From positions 174,438 through 238,437 of the forward strand of contig NZ_SNXC01000011.1 in assembly GCF_004362145.1 (NCBI RefSeq): 64,000 nt of DNA, given 5' to 3'. The stretch's first letter is position 1, and every line of letters begins with the position of its first letter. Shown one piece after another: positions 36,923-46,042 of this stretch. Both the position numbers and the translations under genes were made by a program. The notes below the pieces were generated by a model. It did not search any database. It was not told the DNA's origin and was given only the letters and a program-made list of their open reading frames with translations. The DNA comes from Marinomonas balearica. GTDB taxonomy: Bacteria; Pseudomonadota; Gammaproteobacteria; Pseudomonadales; Marinomonadaceae.

Positions 36923-37930
36923 ATGATAATTGATTGTCACGGTCACTACACGACAACACCACCGGCAGTCGGTGAGTATCGGGAAAACCAAAAAGCGCAA
37001 GTAGCAAAAGATCCTTTGTTTGTCGGTGAAAAAGGTTCAATACACATAACGGACGATGAGATTCGCGATAGTATTGTTAATAATCAGCTTCGCTTACAAC
37101 AAGAGCGTGGCACTGACCTTACTATATTTTCGCCTCGGGCAAGTTGGATGGGGCATCATGTTGGGAATGAGCACACCAGTCAGTTTTGGACAGAGCATCA
37201 AAACGATTTGATCCGCCGAGTGTGCGACCTCTTTCCTGAGAATTTTGTGCCGGTTGCCCAACTGCCTCAATCACCGGGCGTTGATCCTGCTAAATCTGTT
37301 TCTGAGATCGTACGTACGGTAGAGGAAATGGGCTTTATTGGCATCAACCTTAATCCGGATCCAAGTGGCGGTCATTGGAACGGATCGTCGCTTGCAGATC
37401 GATCTTTCTATCCTATTTACGAAAAAATGTGTGAATACGACATTCCTGCAATGGTTCACGTTTCCGCATCTTGTAACGATTGCTTCCACACAACCGGATC
37501 TCACTATTTGGGCGCAGATACCACGGGCTTCCAGCAGTTGATGATGTCTGATGTATTTAAAGATTTCCCAGACTTGAAAGTGATCATTCCTCACGGTGGC
37601 GGCGCGGTTCCGTATCACTGGGGACGCTTCAGAGGGCTTGCTTTAGATAAAGGGTTTGATCTAGAGGAACGCGTTTTAAATAACATCTATTTCGATACCT
37701 GTGTTTATCACCAACGCGGTATTGATTTGTTACTCGATATTATCCCGACGAAAAATATTCTGTTCGCATCTGAAATGATCGGTGCGGTGAGAGGAGTCGA
37801 CCCAGAGACAGGACATTACTTCGACGATACTAAGCGCTACATCGATAACAACACGGTGCTGACTGCGGAGCAAAAGCAGGACATTTTTGAACACAATACA
37901 CGTCGTGTGTTCAGTCGTTTGAAGCTTTGA
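36923..37930 (+). CDS. ligJ: 4-oxalomesaconate hydratase (LigJ)
   Basis: LigJ hydrates 4-oxalomesaconate to 4-carboxy-4-hydroxy-2-oxoadipate in the protocatechuate 4,5-cleavage pathway. The 335-residue amidohydrolase-fold protein begins MIIDCHGHYTTTP (metal-binding HxH) and has HVSASCNDCFHTTGSHYLG, IIPHGGGAVPYHWGR and LFASEMIGAVRGVDPETG, which I recognise from LigJ/PmdE-type proteins. It is first in a six-gene plus-strand run ligJ-K-U-I-A-B, 63 nt before ligK. Confidence 0.9.
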   Translation: MIIDCHGHYTTTPPAVGEYRENQKAQVAKDPLFVGEKGSIHITDDEIRDSIVNNQLRLQQERGTDLTIFSPRASWMGHHVGNEHTSQFWTEHQNDLIRRVCDLFPENFVPVAQLPQSPGVDPAKSVSEIVRTVEEMGFIGINLNPDPSGGHWNGSSLADRSFYPIYEKMCEYDIPAMVHVSASCNDCFHTTGSHYLGADTTGFQQLMMSDVFKDFPDLKVIIPHGGGAVPYHWGRFRGLALDKGFDLEERVLNNIYFDTCVYHQRGIDLLLDIIPTKNILFASEMIGAVRGVDPETGHYFDDTKRYIDNNTVLTAEQKQDIFEHNTRRVFSRLKL

Positions 37931-37993
37931 TCACAAATGAATAGGCCTCAGAGGCATAAGTAACATACTAATAAGAATGGTTAGAGGTGAGAA

Positions 37994-38671
37994 ATGCGAG
38001 ATAACGTTGTTGTACAAAATATAGAGCGCGCTGATCAATCCATTATTGACGGGTTAGCGGAATGTGGCGTTGCGACGATTCACGAATCACAAGGTCGAGT
38101 GGGTTTGCTTTCTTATTACATGCGACCCATTCAAACGGATTGTTGTATTGCTGGGTCTGCGGTAACGATTTCGGGCGCGGCGGGCGATAACTGGATGATG
38201 CACGTTGCGATAGAGCAATGTAAAAAAGGCGACATCATGGTCTTTGCTCCCACGTCACCTTCTTACCATGGTTTCTTCGGCGACCTTCTTGCTACATCCG
38301 CGCAATCCCGCGGTGTGCTTGGGCTTATTATTGATGGCGGTGTTCGTGATACTCGTGATCTGCGTCAAATGAAGTTCCCAGTTTGGTCGAAAGCCGTATT
38401 TGCAGAAGGTACGATAAAAGAAACGCTCGGCTCGGTTAATGTGAGCATAGTGTGTGCTGAACAGTTAGTTCACCCTGGCGATATTATTGTTGCGGACGAC
38501 GATGGTGTTGTGGTGGTTCGACGAGAAAAAGCCGCAGAGGTATTGGAACTTTCTAGAGCCAGAATGGCAAAAGAAGAAGAAAAACGGGTACGGATGGCGA
38601 ACGGTGAACTCGGTCTGGATATCTATGAAATGCGTCCACGATTGGAGGCAAAAGGCCTGAAATATGTCTAA
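37994..38671 (+). CDS. ligK: 4-carboxy-4-hydroxy-2-oxoadipate aldolase (LigK)
   Basis: LigK cleaves 4-carboxy-4-hydroxy-2-oxoadipate to pyruvate and oxaloacetate, the last step of the pathway, and family members also decarboxylate oxaloacetate. The 225 residues are of the RraA/HMG-aldolase fold: [31 protein letters not shown], then [28 protein letters not shown] with the conserved GGVRD metal and substrate motif, and [24 protein letters not shown] precedes the ATG, and the gene overlaps ligU by 8 nt. Confidence 0.92.
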   Translation: MRDNVVVQNIERADQSIIDGLAECGVATIHESQGRVGLLSYYMRPIQTDCCIAGSAVTISGAAGDNWMMHVAIEQCKKGDIMVFAPTSPSYHGFFGDLLATSAQSRGVLGLIIDGGVRDTRDLRQMKFPVWSKAVFAEGTIKETLGSVNVSIVCAEQLVHPGDIIVADDDGVVVVRREKAAEVLELSRARMAKEEEKRVRMANGELGLDIYEMRPRLEAKGLKYV

Positions 38672-39755
38672 GCTGTTTGACTATCCTGGCGGCATTCGTT
38701 GTATGTGGATGCGAGGTGGTACATCAAAAGGCGCGTATTTTTTGGAAGAAGATCTTCCAACGGATACCAAGTTGAGAGACGACGTATTACTGCGCGTTAT
38801 GGGGTCACCCGATAAACGCCAAATCGATGGAATGGGGGGCGCTGATCCTATTACATCGAAGGTCGCAGTGGTCAAGAAATCACGTCGAGACGATGCCGAT
38901 GTCGACTATTTGTTTTTACAAGTGTTTGTGGATCAAACCATTGTAACGGACGCCCAGAACTGCGGAAATATATTGGCTGGCGTGGGGCCGTTTGCGCTTG
39001 AACGAGGGTTAGTGTCTGCAAGTGAAGGGAAAAACGATGTCCGTATTTTTATGCAAAATACCGGGCAAATTGCGATAGCACAAGTACAGGTAGAGCATGG
39101 GCGTGTTGTTTATGAGGGTGATGCACAAATAGACGGTGTTCCCGGCTCTTCATCAGCTATCCCTATTACTTTCAAAGACACTGCCGGATCAAGTTGCGGC
39201 GCTTTGCTTCCCAGTGGTCAGGCCGTTGACAGTATTGATGGTGTGAACGTGACTTTGATCGACAATGGCATGCCTGTGGTGGTCATGAATGCGGATGATA
39301 TGGGAATAAAAGGCACGGAGACTCGTGAAGAATTAGAAGCGAATGATGTCTTGAGGCACAAGCTTGAGTCTATTCGCCTCAAGGCTGGGACGCTTATGAA
39401 CCTTGGTGATGTCCAAGAGAAATCCGTCCCTAAAATGACGATGGTGTCTGCGCCTACAAACGGTGGCGCCATTTCTACTCGTACTTTTATTCCTCATCGC
39501 TGTCATGCGTCGATCGGTGTGTTAGGCGCGGTTAGTGTTGCAACGGCGGCGGTGCTAGAGCATTCCCCTGCTAACGCGATAGCGAGTTTTTCAGAGTCAG
39601 ATTGCATGTCGTTGGATGTTGAGCACCCAACGGGAAGAATGACGGTTGTGCTTAACCGAGACGAGGCGGGTGAGGTAGCGTCTGCTGCGTTATTGCGTAC
39701 GGCTCGTAAACTGTTTGATGGATATGTGTTTGTTCATGAAAACGGTCTTACTTAA
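38664..39755 (+). CDS. ligU: 4-oxalomesaconate tautomerase (LigU, PrpF family)
   Basis: LigU isomerises the keto/enol forms of 4-oxalomesaconate so that LigJ can act. The 363 residues show the PrpF fold with the start [18 protein letters not shown] and [19 protein letters not shown], in which the conserved Cys of this family is visible. It starts inside the ligK end (8-nt overlap). Without its neighbours it would be named a PrpF-family isomerase; the lig context makes LigU the best choice. Confidence 0.9.
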   Translation: MSKLFDYPGGIRCMWMRGGTSKGAYFLEEDLPTDTKLRDDVLLRVMGSPDKRQIDGMGGADPITSKVAVVKKSRRDDADVDYLFLQVFVDQTIVTDAQNCGNILAGVGPFALERGLVSASEGKNDVRIFMQNTGQIAIAQVQVEHGRVVYEGDAQIDGVPGSSSAIPITFKDTAGSSCGALLPSGQAVDSIDGVNVTLIDNGMPVVVMNADDMGIKGTETREELEANDVLRHKLESIRLKAGTLMNLGDVQEKSVPKMTMVSAPTNGGAISTRTFIPHRCHASIGVLGAVSVATAAVLEHSPANAIASFSESDCMSLDVEHPTGRMTVVLNRDEAGEVASAALLRTARKLFDGYVFVHENGLT

Positions 39756-39804
39756 ATGACCTGTTTGAACGAATAGAGAATAAATAGAATCATAGGAAAC
39801 TAAG

Positions 39805-40677
39805 ATGGATAAAGATTACCTTCCATTTCACCCGAATCCAAGTAAACCGAGTTTCAAAGCGCCTGAGGGTGCGGTGGACGCGCATTGTCATGTCTTTGGC
39901 CCTGCTGATCAATTTCCTTACCATCCAAAGCGTAAGTACACGCCGTGTGACGCGTCAAAAGATCAGTTATTTGCATTGCGTGATTTCTTGGGCTTTTCTC
40001 GAAACGTTATCGTACAAGCGTCTTGCCATAGTACTGATAACGCTGCGTTGTTGGATGCGCTTAATACTGCTGGAGACCTTGCTCGTGGTGTTGCGTTTGT
40101 TGACGACACGATTACGGAAGATGAGCTAAAAGAAATGCACGATGCGGGTGTGAGAGGAGTGCGCTTTAACTTTGTAAAACGCCTTGTAGACAGCACGCCT
40201 AAAGAAGTTTTTTTCTCTATTGCGGAAAAAATTCGTCCATTTGGTTGGCATATTGTTGTGTATTTCGAAGCCGCCGATTTAGAAGAGCTGATTCCGTTTC
40301 TCGTTGAATTGAATACAACCATTGTTGTGGATCACATGGGCACACCCAGCGTCGCAAACGGCGTAGATCATCCAGACTTTGAACGCTTCGTGAACTTTAT
40401 GGCAGACAACGACAACGTATGGTGTAAGGTGAGTTGCCCAGAACGTTTAACGTTGCAAGCACCTGATTACCGCGATGTCGTGCCTTTTGCTAAAACACTT
40501 GTTGAGAAGTTTCCAAATCGAGTGTTGTGGGGGACGGACTGGCCTCACCCAAATATGAAAACTCATGTACCGGACGATGGTCATCTAGTCGATGTTATTC
40601 CAATGATCGCACCGACCGAAGAATTGCAGAAAGCTTTACTGATCGACAACCCAATGAATCTATATTGGGAAAAATAG
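39805..40677 (+). CDS. ligI: 2-pyrone-4,6-dicarboxylate lactonase (LigI)
   Basis: LigI opens the lactone of 2-pyrone-4,6-dicarboxylate to 4-oxalomesaconate. It belongs to the amidohydrolase superfamily but needs no metal. The 290 residues include VDAHCHVFGP near the N-terminus, VIVQASCHSTDN, GVRGVRFNFVKRLVD and RVLWGTDWPHPN with the catalytic Asp. AGGAAACTAAG precedes the ATG. It sits 49 nt after ligU and 47 nt before ligA. Confidence 0.94.
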   Translation: MDKDYLPFHPNPSKPSFKAPEGAVDAHCHVFGPADQFPYHPKRKYTPCDASKDQLFALRDFLGFSRNVIVQASCHSTDNAALLDALNTAGDLARGVAFVDDTITEDELKEMHDAGVRGVRFNFVKRLVDSTPKEVFFSIAEKIRPFGWHIVVYFEAADLEELIPFLVELNTTIVVDHMGTPSVANGVDHPDFERFVNFMADNDNVWCKVSCPERLTLQAPDYRDVVPFAKTLVEKFPNRVLWGTDWPHPNMKTHVPDDGHLVDVIPMIAPTEELQKALLIDNPMNLYWEK

Positions 40678-40724
40678 TCGAGAAGCTGAGCGATATTAGT
40701 TTAAAAATAACAAGAGATAAGACA

Positions 40725-41084
40725 ATGAGCTATATAGATGATCAGCGAGAGGTCGAAGGAACTGTGTTATTCGACCACCGTATGGCGAAAAAAGGATACG
40801 GTCTTAATAAAATGTGTTTTTCCTTTAACGGGCAAGTAGGTCGTGACGAGTTTAGTCAAGATGAAGCGGCTTATTGCGATAAATTCGGTTTGAGCGAGGT
40901 TCAAAAGAAAGCCATTTTGGATAAAGACATTCTGACCCTTCTTAAAGAGGGTGGCAGTATCTATTATCTTGCAAAGTTTGCCGGACTTTTAAAACTCAAT
41001 ATGCAGGACATCGGAGCTCTCCAAACCGGCATGAGTGTCGATGAGTTTAAAGCGATGTTAGTCAAGAATGGGCAGGGGAAATAA
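40725..41084 (+). CDS. ligA: Protocatechuate 4,5-dioxygenase, alpha subunit (LigA)
   Basis: The small subunit, 119 residues, of the extradiol dioxygenase that opens protocatechuate. It is helical and closes over the LigB active site. Recognisable sequence: LFDHRMAKKGYGLNKMCFSF, then EAAYCDKFGLSEVQKKAIL and LLKEGGSIYYLAKFAGL. I set the start at ATG 40725; in-frame codons upstream run back into ligI and would give a wrong, longer product. One base separates its stop from ligB. Confidence 0.94.
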   Translation: MSYIDDQREVEGTVLFDHRMAKKGYGLNKMCFSFNGQVGRDEFSQDEAAYCDKFGLSEVQKKAILDKDILTLLKEGGSIYYLAKFAGLLKLNMQDIGALQTGMSVDEFKAMLVKNGQGK

Positions 41085-41085
41085 G

Positions 41086-41934
41086 ATGGCGAATATTATT
41101 GGTGCAGTAACGACTTCTCATATTCCTGCTATAGCGAATGCAATGGCAAACAAACTAGAAGAAACGCCGTATTGGAAGCCTTTTTTTGATGGCTATCCGC
41201 CAGTGCGAGAATGGCTTAATGAAAAAAAACCTGATGTTATTGTCCTATTTTACAATGATCACGGTTTGGAATTCTTTATCGATAAGAAGCCTACGTTTTC
41301 GATTGGTGTAGCGGACGAATATCATAATGCAGATGAAGGTTGGGGGATAGCAACGATTCCGCCAGTAACAGGTGAGAGTGAGTTGTCTTGGCACATTGCC
41401 AACTCACTTGTGCATGATGGTTTTGACATGACCATTTGTCAGGAAATGAAAGTGGATCATGGCCTAACGGTTCCACTAAGCCTAATGTGGCCGGGTAATG
41501 ATTATGGCCATGTTAAGGTCATTCCAGTTTGTATCAATTGTGAGCAGCATCCAATGCCTCAGCCTCGTCGTTGCCTTGAATTGGGTAAAGCAATTGGTAG
41601 GGCGATTGAATCGTTTGATTCTGACATGAAAGTCGCCGTATTTGGCACAGGCGGATTGTCACATCAACTTGATGGCGAACGTGCTGGCATTATTAACCGC
41701 GAGTTCGATCTTGAGTGCATGGATAATTTGGTAAGCGATCCAGAAGCATTAACAAAATTCTCTAATTTGGATCTAATCGAAATCGGTGGTGCTCAAGCCG
41801 TTGAGCTAAATATGTGGATTGCGATGCGCGGTGTTTTACGAGGGAAGGTCACTGAGTTGCATAGGAATTACCATGCACCTATTTCTAATACAGGTTCGGG
41901 CGTGCTTCTCTTAGATCATGAAATGCCGGACTAG
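41086..41934 (+). CDS. ligB: Protocatechuate 4,5-dioxygenase, beta subunit (LigB)
   Basis: The catalytic subunit, 282 residues, of the type II (LigB-class) extradiol dioxygenases. It begins MANIIGAVTTSHIPAI, with the first iron-ligand His, and has LFYNDHGLEFFIDKKPTF with the second His, KVDHGLTVPLSLMWPG and FGTGGLSHQLDGERAG. ATG 41086 has AGGGGAAA upstream and is preferred over one six codons earlier inside ligA. It converts protocatechuate to 4-carboxy-2-hydroxymuconate semialdehyde. A strong terminator follows. Confidence 0.96.
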   Translation: MANIIGAVTTSHIPAIANAMANKLEETPYWKPFFDGYPPVREWLNEKKPDVIVLFYNDHGLEFFIDKKPTFSIGVADEYHNADEGWGIATIPPVTGESELSWHIANSLVHDGFDMTICQEMKVDHGLTVPLSLMWPGNDYGHVKVIPVCINCEQHPMPQPRRCLELGKAIGRAIESFDSDMKVAVFGTGGLSHQLDGERAGIINREFDLECMDNLVSDPEALTKFSNLDLIEIGGAQAVELNMWIAMRGVLRGKVTELHRNYHAPISNTGSGVLLLDHEMPD

Positions 41935-41971
41935 TATTCGTTAGCATTTAACAACATTTTGTTTCTTAATA

Positions 41972-42006
41972 AATGCCACTGTTTCTGTCTCAGTGGCATT
42001 TTTTTT
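41972..42006 (+). terminator. Terminator of the ligJKUIAB operon
   Basis: A perfect 10-bp stem (AATGCCACTG / CAGTGGCATT, 9-nt loop) is followed by TTTTTT, 38 nt after ligB. Confidence 0.93.
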
Positions 42007-42121
42007 AGCTGAAAGCGATGTCTATTCAAAAAGAGTGCTAAAACAGAAAAACAATCGGGTACCTTTCAATAATAACCGATTATAAACATCGTCTGCTCTT
42101 GGCTCTTGGCTCTGGGACGCT

Positions 42122-43429
42122 CTACTTGTCAGAAGAGTCCAAAAGATCGCCTACGGTATGCGTAACGTGGTCAGCGCCTTTTAAAATTTCTCCGATGATG
42201 GCAGAAGCTTCGTCAATGGACTGTGCGCTTTCTTGAGAACGTTCACTGATTAACGCCATGCCTTCTTTCGCGCTCAGAGTAAGTTGACCATTTTTGCCCA
42301 CCATCTCTTCAATCTCTATAGTGGATTGACTCGTGCGGCCAGCCAGTTTTCGCACTTCATCTGCTACAACGGCAAATCCTCGGCCATGTTCACCTGCGCG
42401 TGCGGCTTCAATCGCTGCATTTAATGCAAGCAAATTGGTTTGCTCGGCAATGCCGCTAATGGTTGTTACAATCTTTGAAATATCTTCAGATTGGGCATTC
42501 AGCTGATCAATGTATTGGGATGCTTCGTTTACATGCAATGTAATCTCTTTCGAAGATGACACTGTTCTTTCTAACACATCCACCCCTTGTTTTGATACTT
42601 CAGAGGTTTCAACTGAAGTACTGTGGGCAACTTCGGCAGCACGCTGTACGTCATGTTGTCGTTCAACTTGCTTGGTGATATCAGAAGCGATTTTTACTAC
42701 TTTGATGACGTTACCTTGGTCGCCATAAACAGGGTTGTAAGTTGCTTCAAGCCAAATGACCTTACCTGAACGTGTAAAGCGCTTGAATTGTCCTGACTTA
42801 ATTCCGCCTTTGGCAAGTTCACTCCAGAAGCTGGGGTTCTGTTCGTAGAACTCTTCATCGCAGAAGTTACGGTGATGTTTGCCAGCAACTTCGCTGACGC
42901 TGCCATATTCCATTGCTTTGAGAAAGTTGCTATTTGCTTCAAGAACCACGCCTTCAGGAGTGAACTCAATAAGCGCGTTAGAACGATCTAATGCGGAATA
43001 AAACGCTTCTAAGCGCGAGAGACGCACTTTTTCTTTTGTGATGTCTGATGCGATTTTAACGACTTTGGTTACGACATTACCTTCTTTTACTGGAAAATAG
43101 GTCGCTTCAAGCCATACATCCTCACCTGCTTTATTTCTGCGTAAAAAAGTGCCTGCTTGAGGAAGTCCATTTGCGAGATCTAGCCAAAAGCGTTTGTATT
43201 CTGCGCTGGCAGAAAGTGCTTCATGGCAAAACATAGCATGATGTCTGCCAACAATTTCGGATTCTGAGTAACCTGCGACCCCTAAAAAGAGTTTGTTTGC
43301 TTTAATAATGTGTCCATCGGGTGTGAACGTGATGGTCGCGCAGGCTGCTTCCACCGCATTTTCGAATGCTGAGTTAATCTGACTCTCTGGAACATCCGAT
43401 TTATCTAATCGTGACTTAGTAAAAAACAT
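42122..43429 (-). CDS. Soluble PAS-PAS methyl-accepting chemotaxis protein, BdlA-like
   Basis: A 435-residue chemoreceptor without membrane helices. Two very similar PAS domains (about 25-145 and 150-265; both contain LEATY-P and [11 protein letters not shown]) precede a short MCP signalling domain (about 270-430) with the hairpin tip [40 protein letters not shown]. The layout and length match Pseudomonas BdlA, a soluble sensor linked to biofilm dispersal, and Aer-like energy sensors. It lies between the two lig clusters; a role in response to aromatic-compound oxidation is possible but is inference. Confidence 0.92.
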   Translation of the reverse strand: MFFTKSRLDKSDVPESQINSAFENAVEAACATITFTPDGHIIKANKLFLGVAGYSESEIVGRHHAMFCHEALSASAEYKRFWLDLANGLPQAGTFLRRNKAGEDVWLEATYFPVKEGNVVTKVVKIASDITKEKVRLSRLEAFYSALDRSNALIEFTPEGVVLEANSNFLKAMEYGSVSEVAGKHHRNFCDEEFYEQNPSFWSELAKGGIKSGQFKRFTRSGKVIWLEATYNPVYGDQGNVIKVVKIASDITKQVERQHDVQRAAEVAHSTSVETSEVSKQGVDVLERTVSSSKEITLHVNEASQYIDQLNAQSEDISKIVTTISGIAEQTNLLALNAAIEAARAGEHGRGFAVVADEVRKLAGRTSQSTIEIEEMVGKNGQLTLSAKEGMALISERSQESAQSIDEASAIIGEILKGADHVTHTVGDLLDSSDK

Positions 43430-43892
43430 TTTTATTCCCCAGTAAAATGTCCATAGATTAATATAAGCACAAGTTAAAACATTTTCATTAAAGGAATATT
43501 GTAGGGTTCTTGTATCAGATTGTATTCTTACGTGAGTCTTCCGTTACACGTACACTATTTGAGAAGTAAGTAGGCCTTGATTCGGTACTACGATGGAGAA
43601 GTGCTAAAAGAACTGAGTCAGCTTGATTCAGGTGGAATAGGCTTAAAGTCTTAAAAAAGACCTAAATAAATACGATAAAAGAAGCCAACGTGTCGGCTTT
43701 GTAAAAAGTAGTATTTCGCTCATAACGTGTGCCTGAAAGGAAAAAGCCTTAGTCAGGCACAGAGTATTATTAGTGTATTTTATGAATTAAATTCAGGTTG
43801 ATACTTTTGCAAGACTATTACGCTTGCCAATACTTTGTTAAAACAGACTCGTTTTATCATCGCTCATGACTTCGCGCAAAGGTCTCAGATTA
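43430..43892. other. 463-nt gap with two hairpins and no gene
   Basis: No gene is supported. Two inverted repeats are visible: 43682-43699 (AAGCCAA / TCGGCTT with one G-T pair), which on the minus strand is followed by CTTTTAT and may end the aldo/keto reductase transcript, and 43728-43761 (TGTGCCTGA / TCAGGCACA with inner AAGG / CCTT). Confidence 0.5.
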
Positions 43893-44879
43893 TTAAAACT
43901 CTTCTGTATCAATCTCAGTTTGCTGAGCTTGATTATAACGGGGGCCGCTGACCGTATTTTGGTTGATGAGTTCGTCCAGTGATTGGAGTGTGCTTTCGTT
44001 TAGTTGAATGGCTGTAGAGCCTAAATTGTCTTCCATATGGTCAACGAAACGTGTACCTGGAATTGCGACAATATCGTCACTTTGATGGAAAAGCCAAGCT
44101 AAAGCGAGTTGAGCGGGCGTGCAGCCAGCATGATTTGCAATGTCGCTGAAAGCCGATAAAAGTGATAAGTTCTTAGGATAATTCTCAGCGTCAAAACGTG
44201 GCATATTGTTGCGAATATCACCCTGTATCAAATCTTCAGTGGATGTGATTGCACCGCTTAAAAAACCACGAGCGAGCGGGCTGAATGCAACGAAAGTAAC
44301 GTTTAGCTCTTCGCAGGCTTTTAAGGCTGCAATTTCAGGGTTACGTGTCCAAAGGGAATACTCGGATTGTAGCGCCGCAATAGGATGTTCTTTATAGGCT
44401 TTTTGCAGTGTTTCCGCGGATACTTCGCTAAGGCCAATGCCACCGATCTTTCCTTCTTTAATTAACTCTCCTAGTGCGCCTACGCTTTCTTCAATAGGTA
44501 CGTTAGCATCTTTCCTGTGCAAGTAATAAAGATCAATATGGTCGGTGCCTAATCGCTTTAAGCTGTCTTCGCATTGCTTTCTTAAATGCTCAGGGCGACC
44601 GTTTATAAGCTTTTTTCCATTCTCTATGGACATACCGCATTTGCTGGCGAGGAAAAACTCGTCACGTCGATGCATTAAGGCTTTGCCAACAAGTAGTTCA
44701 TTTTTGCCAGCGCCGTAGAGCGTTGCTGTGTCGAAATGCTGGTAGCCCATATCCAATGCAGCATTGAGTGATTTAATCGCTTCGTCTTCTGCAACGGGTT
44801 TACCGTAAGCATGCGACATATTCATACAACCTAGGCCAATTTTGGGAGCCAGCATTTTTGGGTGTTTGTTTACGGTCAT
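43893..44879 (-). CDS. Aldo/keto reductase
   Basis: A 328-residue NADPH-dependent oxidoreductase of the Tas/YajO-like aldo/keto reductase group. Visible catalytic tetrad: Asp and Tyr in HFDTATLYGAGKNE, Lys in FLASKCGM, and His in IDLYYLHRKD. Cofactor motifs include GLSEVSAETL and LWTRNPE. It starts 89 nt after ligC on the same strand, but a terminator lies between them and AAAGGTTAAGT gives its own ribosome-binding site. Substrate unknown; an aromatic aldehyde is possible from the neighbourhood. Confidence 0.9.
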   Translation of the reverse strand: MTVNKHPKMLAPKIGLGCMNMSHAYGKPVAEDEAIKSLNAALDMGYQHFDTATLYGAGKNELLVGKALMHRRDEFFLASKCGMSIENGKKLINGRPEHLRKQCEDSLKRLGTDHIDLYYLHRKDANVPIEESVGALGELIKEGKIGGIGLSEVSAETLQKAYKEHPIAALQSEYSLWTRNPEIAALKACEELNVTFVAFSPLARGFLSGAITSTEDLIQGDIRNNMPRFDAENYPKNLSLLSAFSDIANHAGCTPAQLALAWLFHQSDDIVAIPGTRFVDHMEDNLGSTAIQLNESTLQSLDELINQNTVSGPRYNQAQQTEIDTEEF

Positions 44880-44912
44880 ACTTAACCTTTTACGTGATTA
44901 AAAATTTAAAGT

Positions 44913-44946
44913 AAAAAGCCGCAGGATAAAGGTATCATGCGGCTTT
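44913..44946 (-). terminator. Terminator of ligC
   Basis: A 9-bp stem AAAGCCGCA / TGCGGCTTT with inner GATA / TATC pairing is followed by TTTTAC on the minus strand, 23 nt after the ligC stop. Confidence 0.78.
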
Positions 44947-44968
44947 GATTCCTGCGTTGCTCAGAATG

Positions 44969-45916
44969 TTATTCTTCTAAACACTGTTCTAACTTGTAGA
45001 GTGTTTCCATCGCGTCAATCGCTTGCGTTACGCATGCATTAGGCGCTCTGCCTTCTTCAATTGCTAATATGAATTCACGGTCTTGCAGCTCTATACCGTT
45101 ATTGGAAACGGCTACGCCTGATAAGTCAATTTTGTTTTCATTGCCATCAAACAAATCATCATAACGCGCGATATACGTACCGTTATCACAAATGTAGCGG
45201 AAGAAAGTGCCAAATGGACCGTCATTATTGAAGGATAAAGAGAGAGTGCAGATTGCACCGTCAGGGACTTTCATACCAATGCTCATGTCCATCGCGATTT
45301 TTAGTTCATCGTGAATTGGGCCTTGGAGCGCCTGAACTTTATTTGCGACTTCACCTGTTTGATATTGAAATAAATCGACAGTATGGCAAGCATGGTGCCA
45401 CAACAGGTGGTCAGTCCATGAGCGAGCTTGACCCAAGGCATTTTTGTTTTCGCGACGGAAAAAGTAAGTTTGAACATCCATCTGTTGAATCTTCAATTCG
45501 CCAGCTTGGATCTTATTGTGAATCCATTGGTGAGATGGATTAAATCGACGAGTATGCCCTGCCATTGCGACAAGACCCGTTTTCTTTTTGGTTTCGACCA
45601 ATTTACGTGCGTCTTCAATGTTGTCTGCCATGGGAATTTCCACCATGACATGCTTTCCAGCTTCTAAACATTGAATGGCTTGAGAAGCATGCATTTGAGT
45701 TGGAGTGGCTAGAATAACGGCATCAACATCGTCTCTGGCAAGACTTTCAGCAAGGTCTGTTGTGTAGTGTGCAACCCCTCGTTCTTCGGCGAATGCTTTA
45801 ATGCTTTCAATTCGAGTACCAACGACAGAGACGACCTCTGAACCTTCAATTGCTGCAACGGCGTCCATGTGCTTTTTGCCAAATGCGCCTGAAGCACCCG
45901 CTATACATATTCTCAT
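44969..45916 (-). CDS. ligC: 4-carboxy-2-hydroxymuconate-6-semialdehyde dehydrogenase (LigC)
   Basis: LigC oxidises the hemiacetal of the LigAB ring-opening product to 2-pyrone-4,6-dicarboxylate, the substrate of LigI. It is a Gfo/Idh/MocA-fold NADP enzyme. The 315 residues, the length I recall for Sphingobium LigC, begin MRICIAGASGAFGKKHMDAV and contain the family segments HTRRFNPSHQWIH and SWTDHLLWHHACHTVDLFQY. ATG 45916 has GGAG 7 nt upstream and replaces an upstream alternative. It is the only core pathway gene on the other strand and supplies the step missing from ligJKUIAB. Confidence 0.9.
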   Translation of the reverse strand: MRICIAGASGAFGKKHMDAVAAIEGSEVVSVVGTRIESIKAFAEERGVAHYTTDLAESLARDDVDAVILATPTQMHASQAIQCLEAGKHVMVEIPMADNIEDARKLVETKKKTGLVAMAGHTRRFNPSHQWIHNKIQAGELKIQQMDVQTYFFRRENKNALGQARSWTDHLLWHHACHTVDLFQYQTGEVANKVQALQGPIHDELKIAMDMSIGMKVPDGAICTLSLSFNNDGPFGTFFRYICDNGTYIARYDDLFDGNENKIDLSGVAVSNNGIELQDREFILAIEEGRAPNACVTQAIDAMETLYKLEQCLEE

Positions 45917-46042
45917 TGTTCTGCTCCAACTAGTAACCAAAAGGATTTATTGTTATTCACCCAATCTAACATCGGCGTTCAAAAGCAGGTAATCGATTAA
46001 ATGCTAACGATATTCGAATAATAGATAGCGTGTCGTGAAATT

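Noticed and set aside
40527..40724. N-terminal extension of ligA into ligI
   Set aside because: Reads an alternate frame of ligI; the family start MSYIDDQREVEG at 40725 gives normal LigA length.
43590..43653. Tiny plus-strand reading frame (about 25 codons) in the 463-nt gap
   Set aside because: TTG start only, no convincing ribosome-binding site and no homologue recognised.
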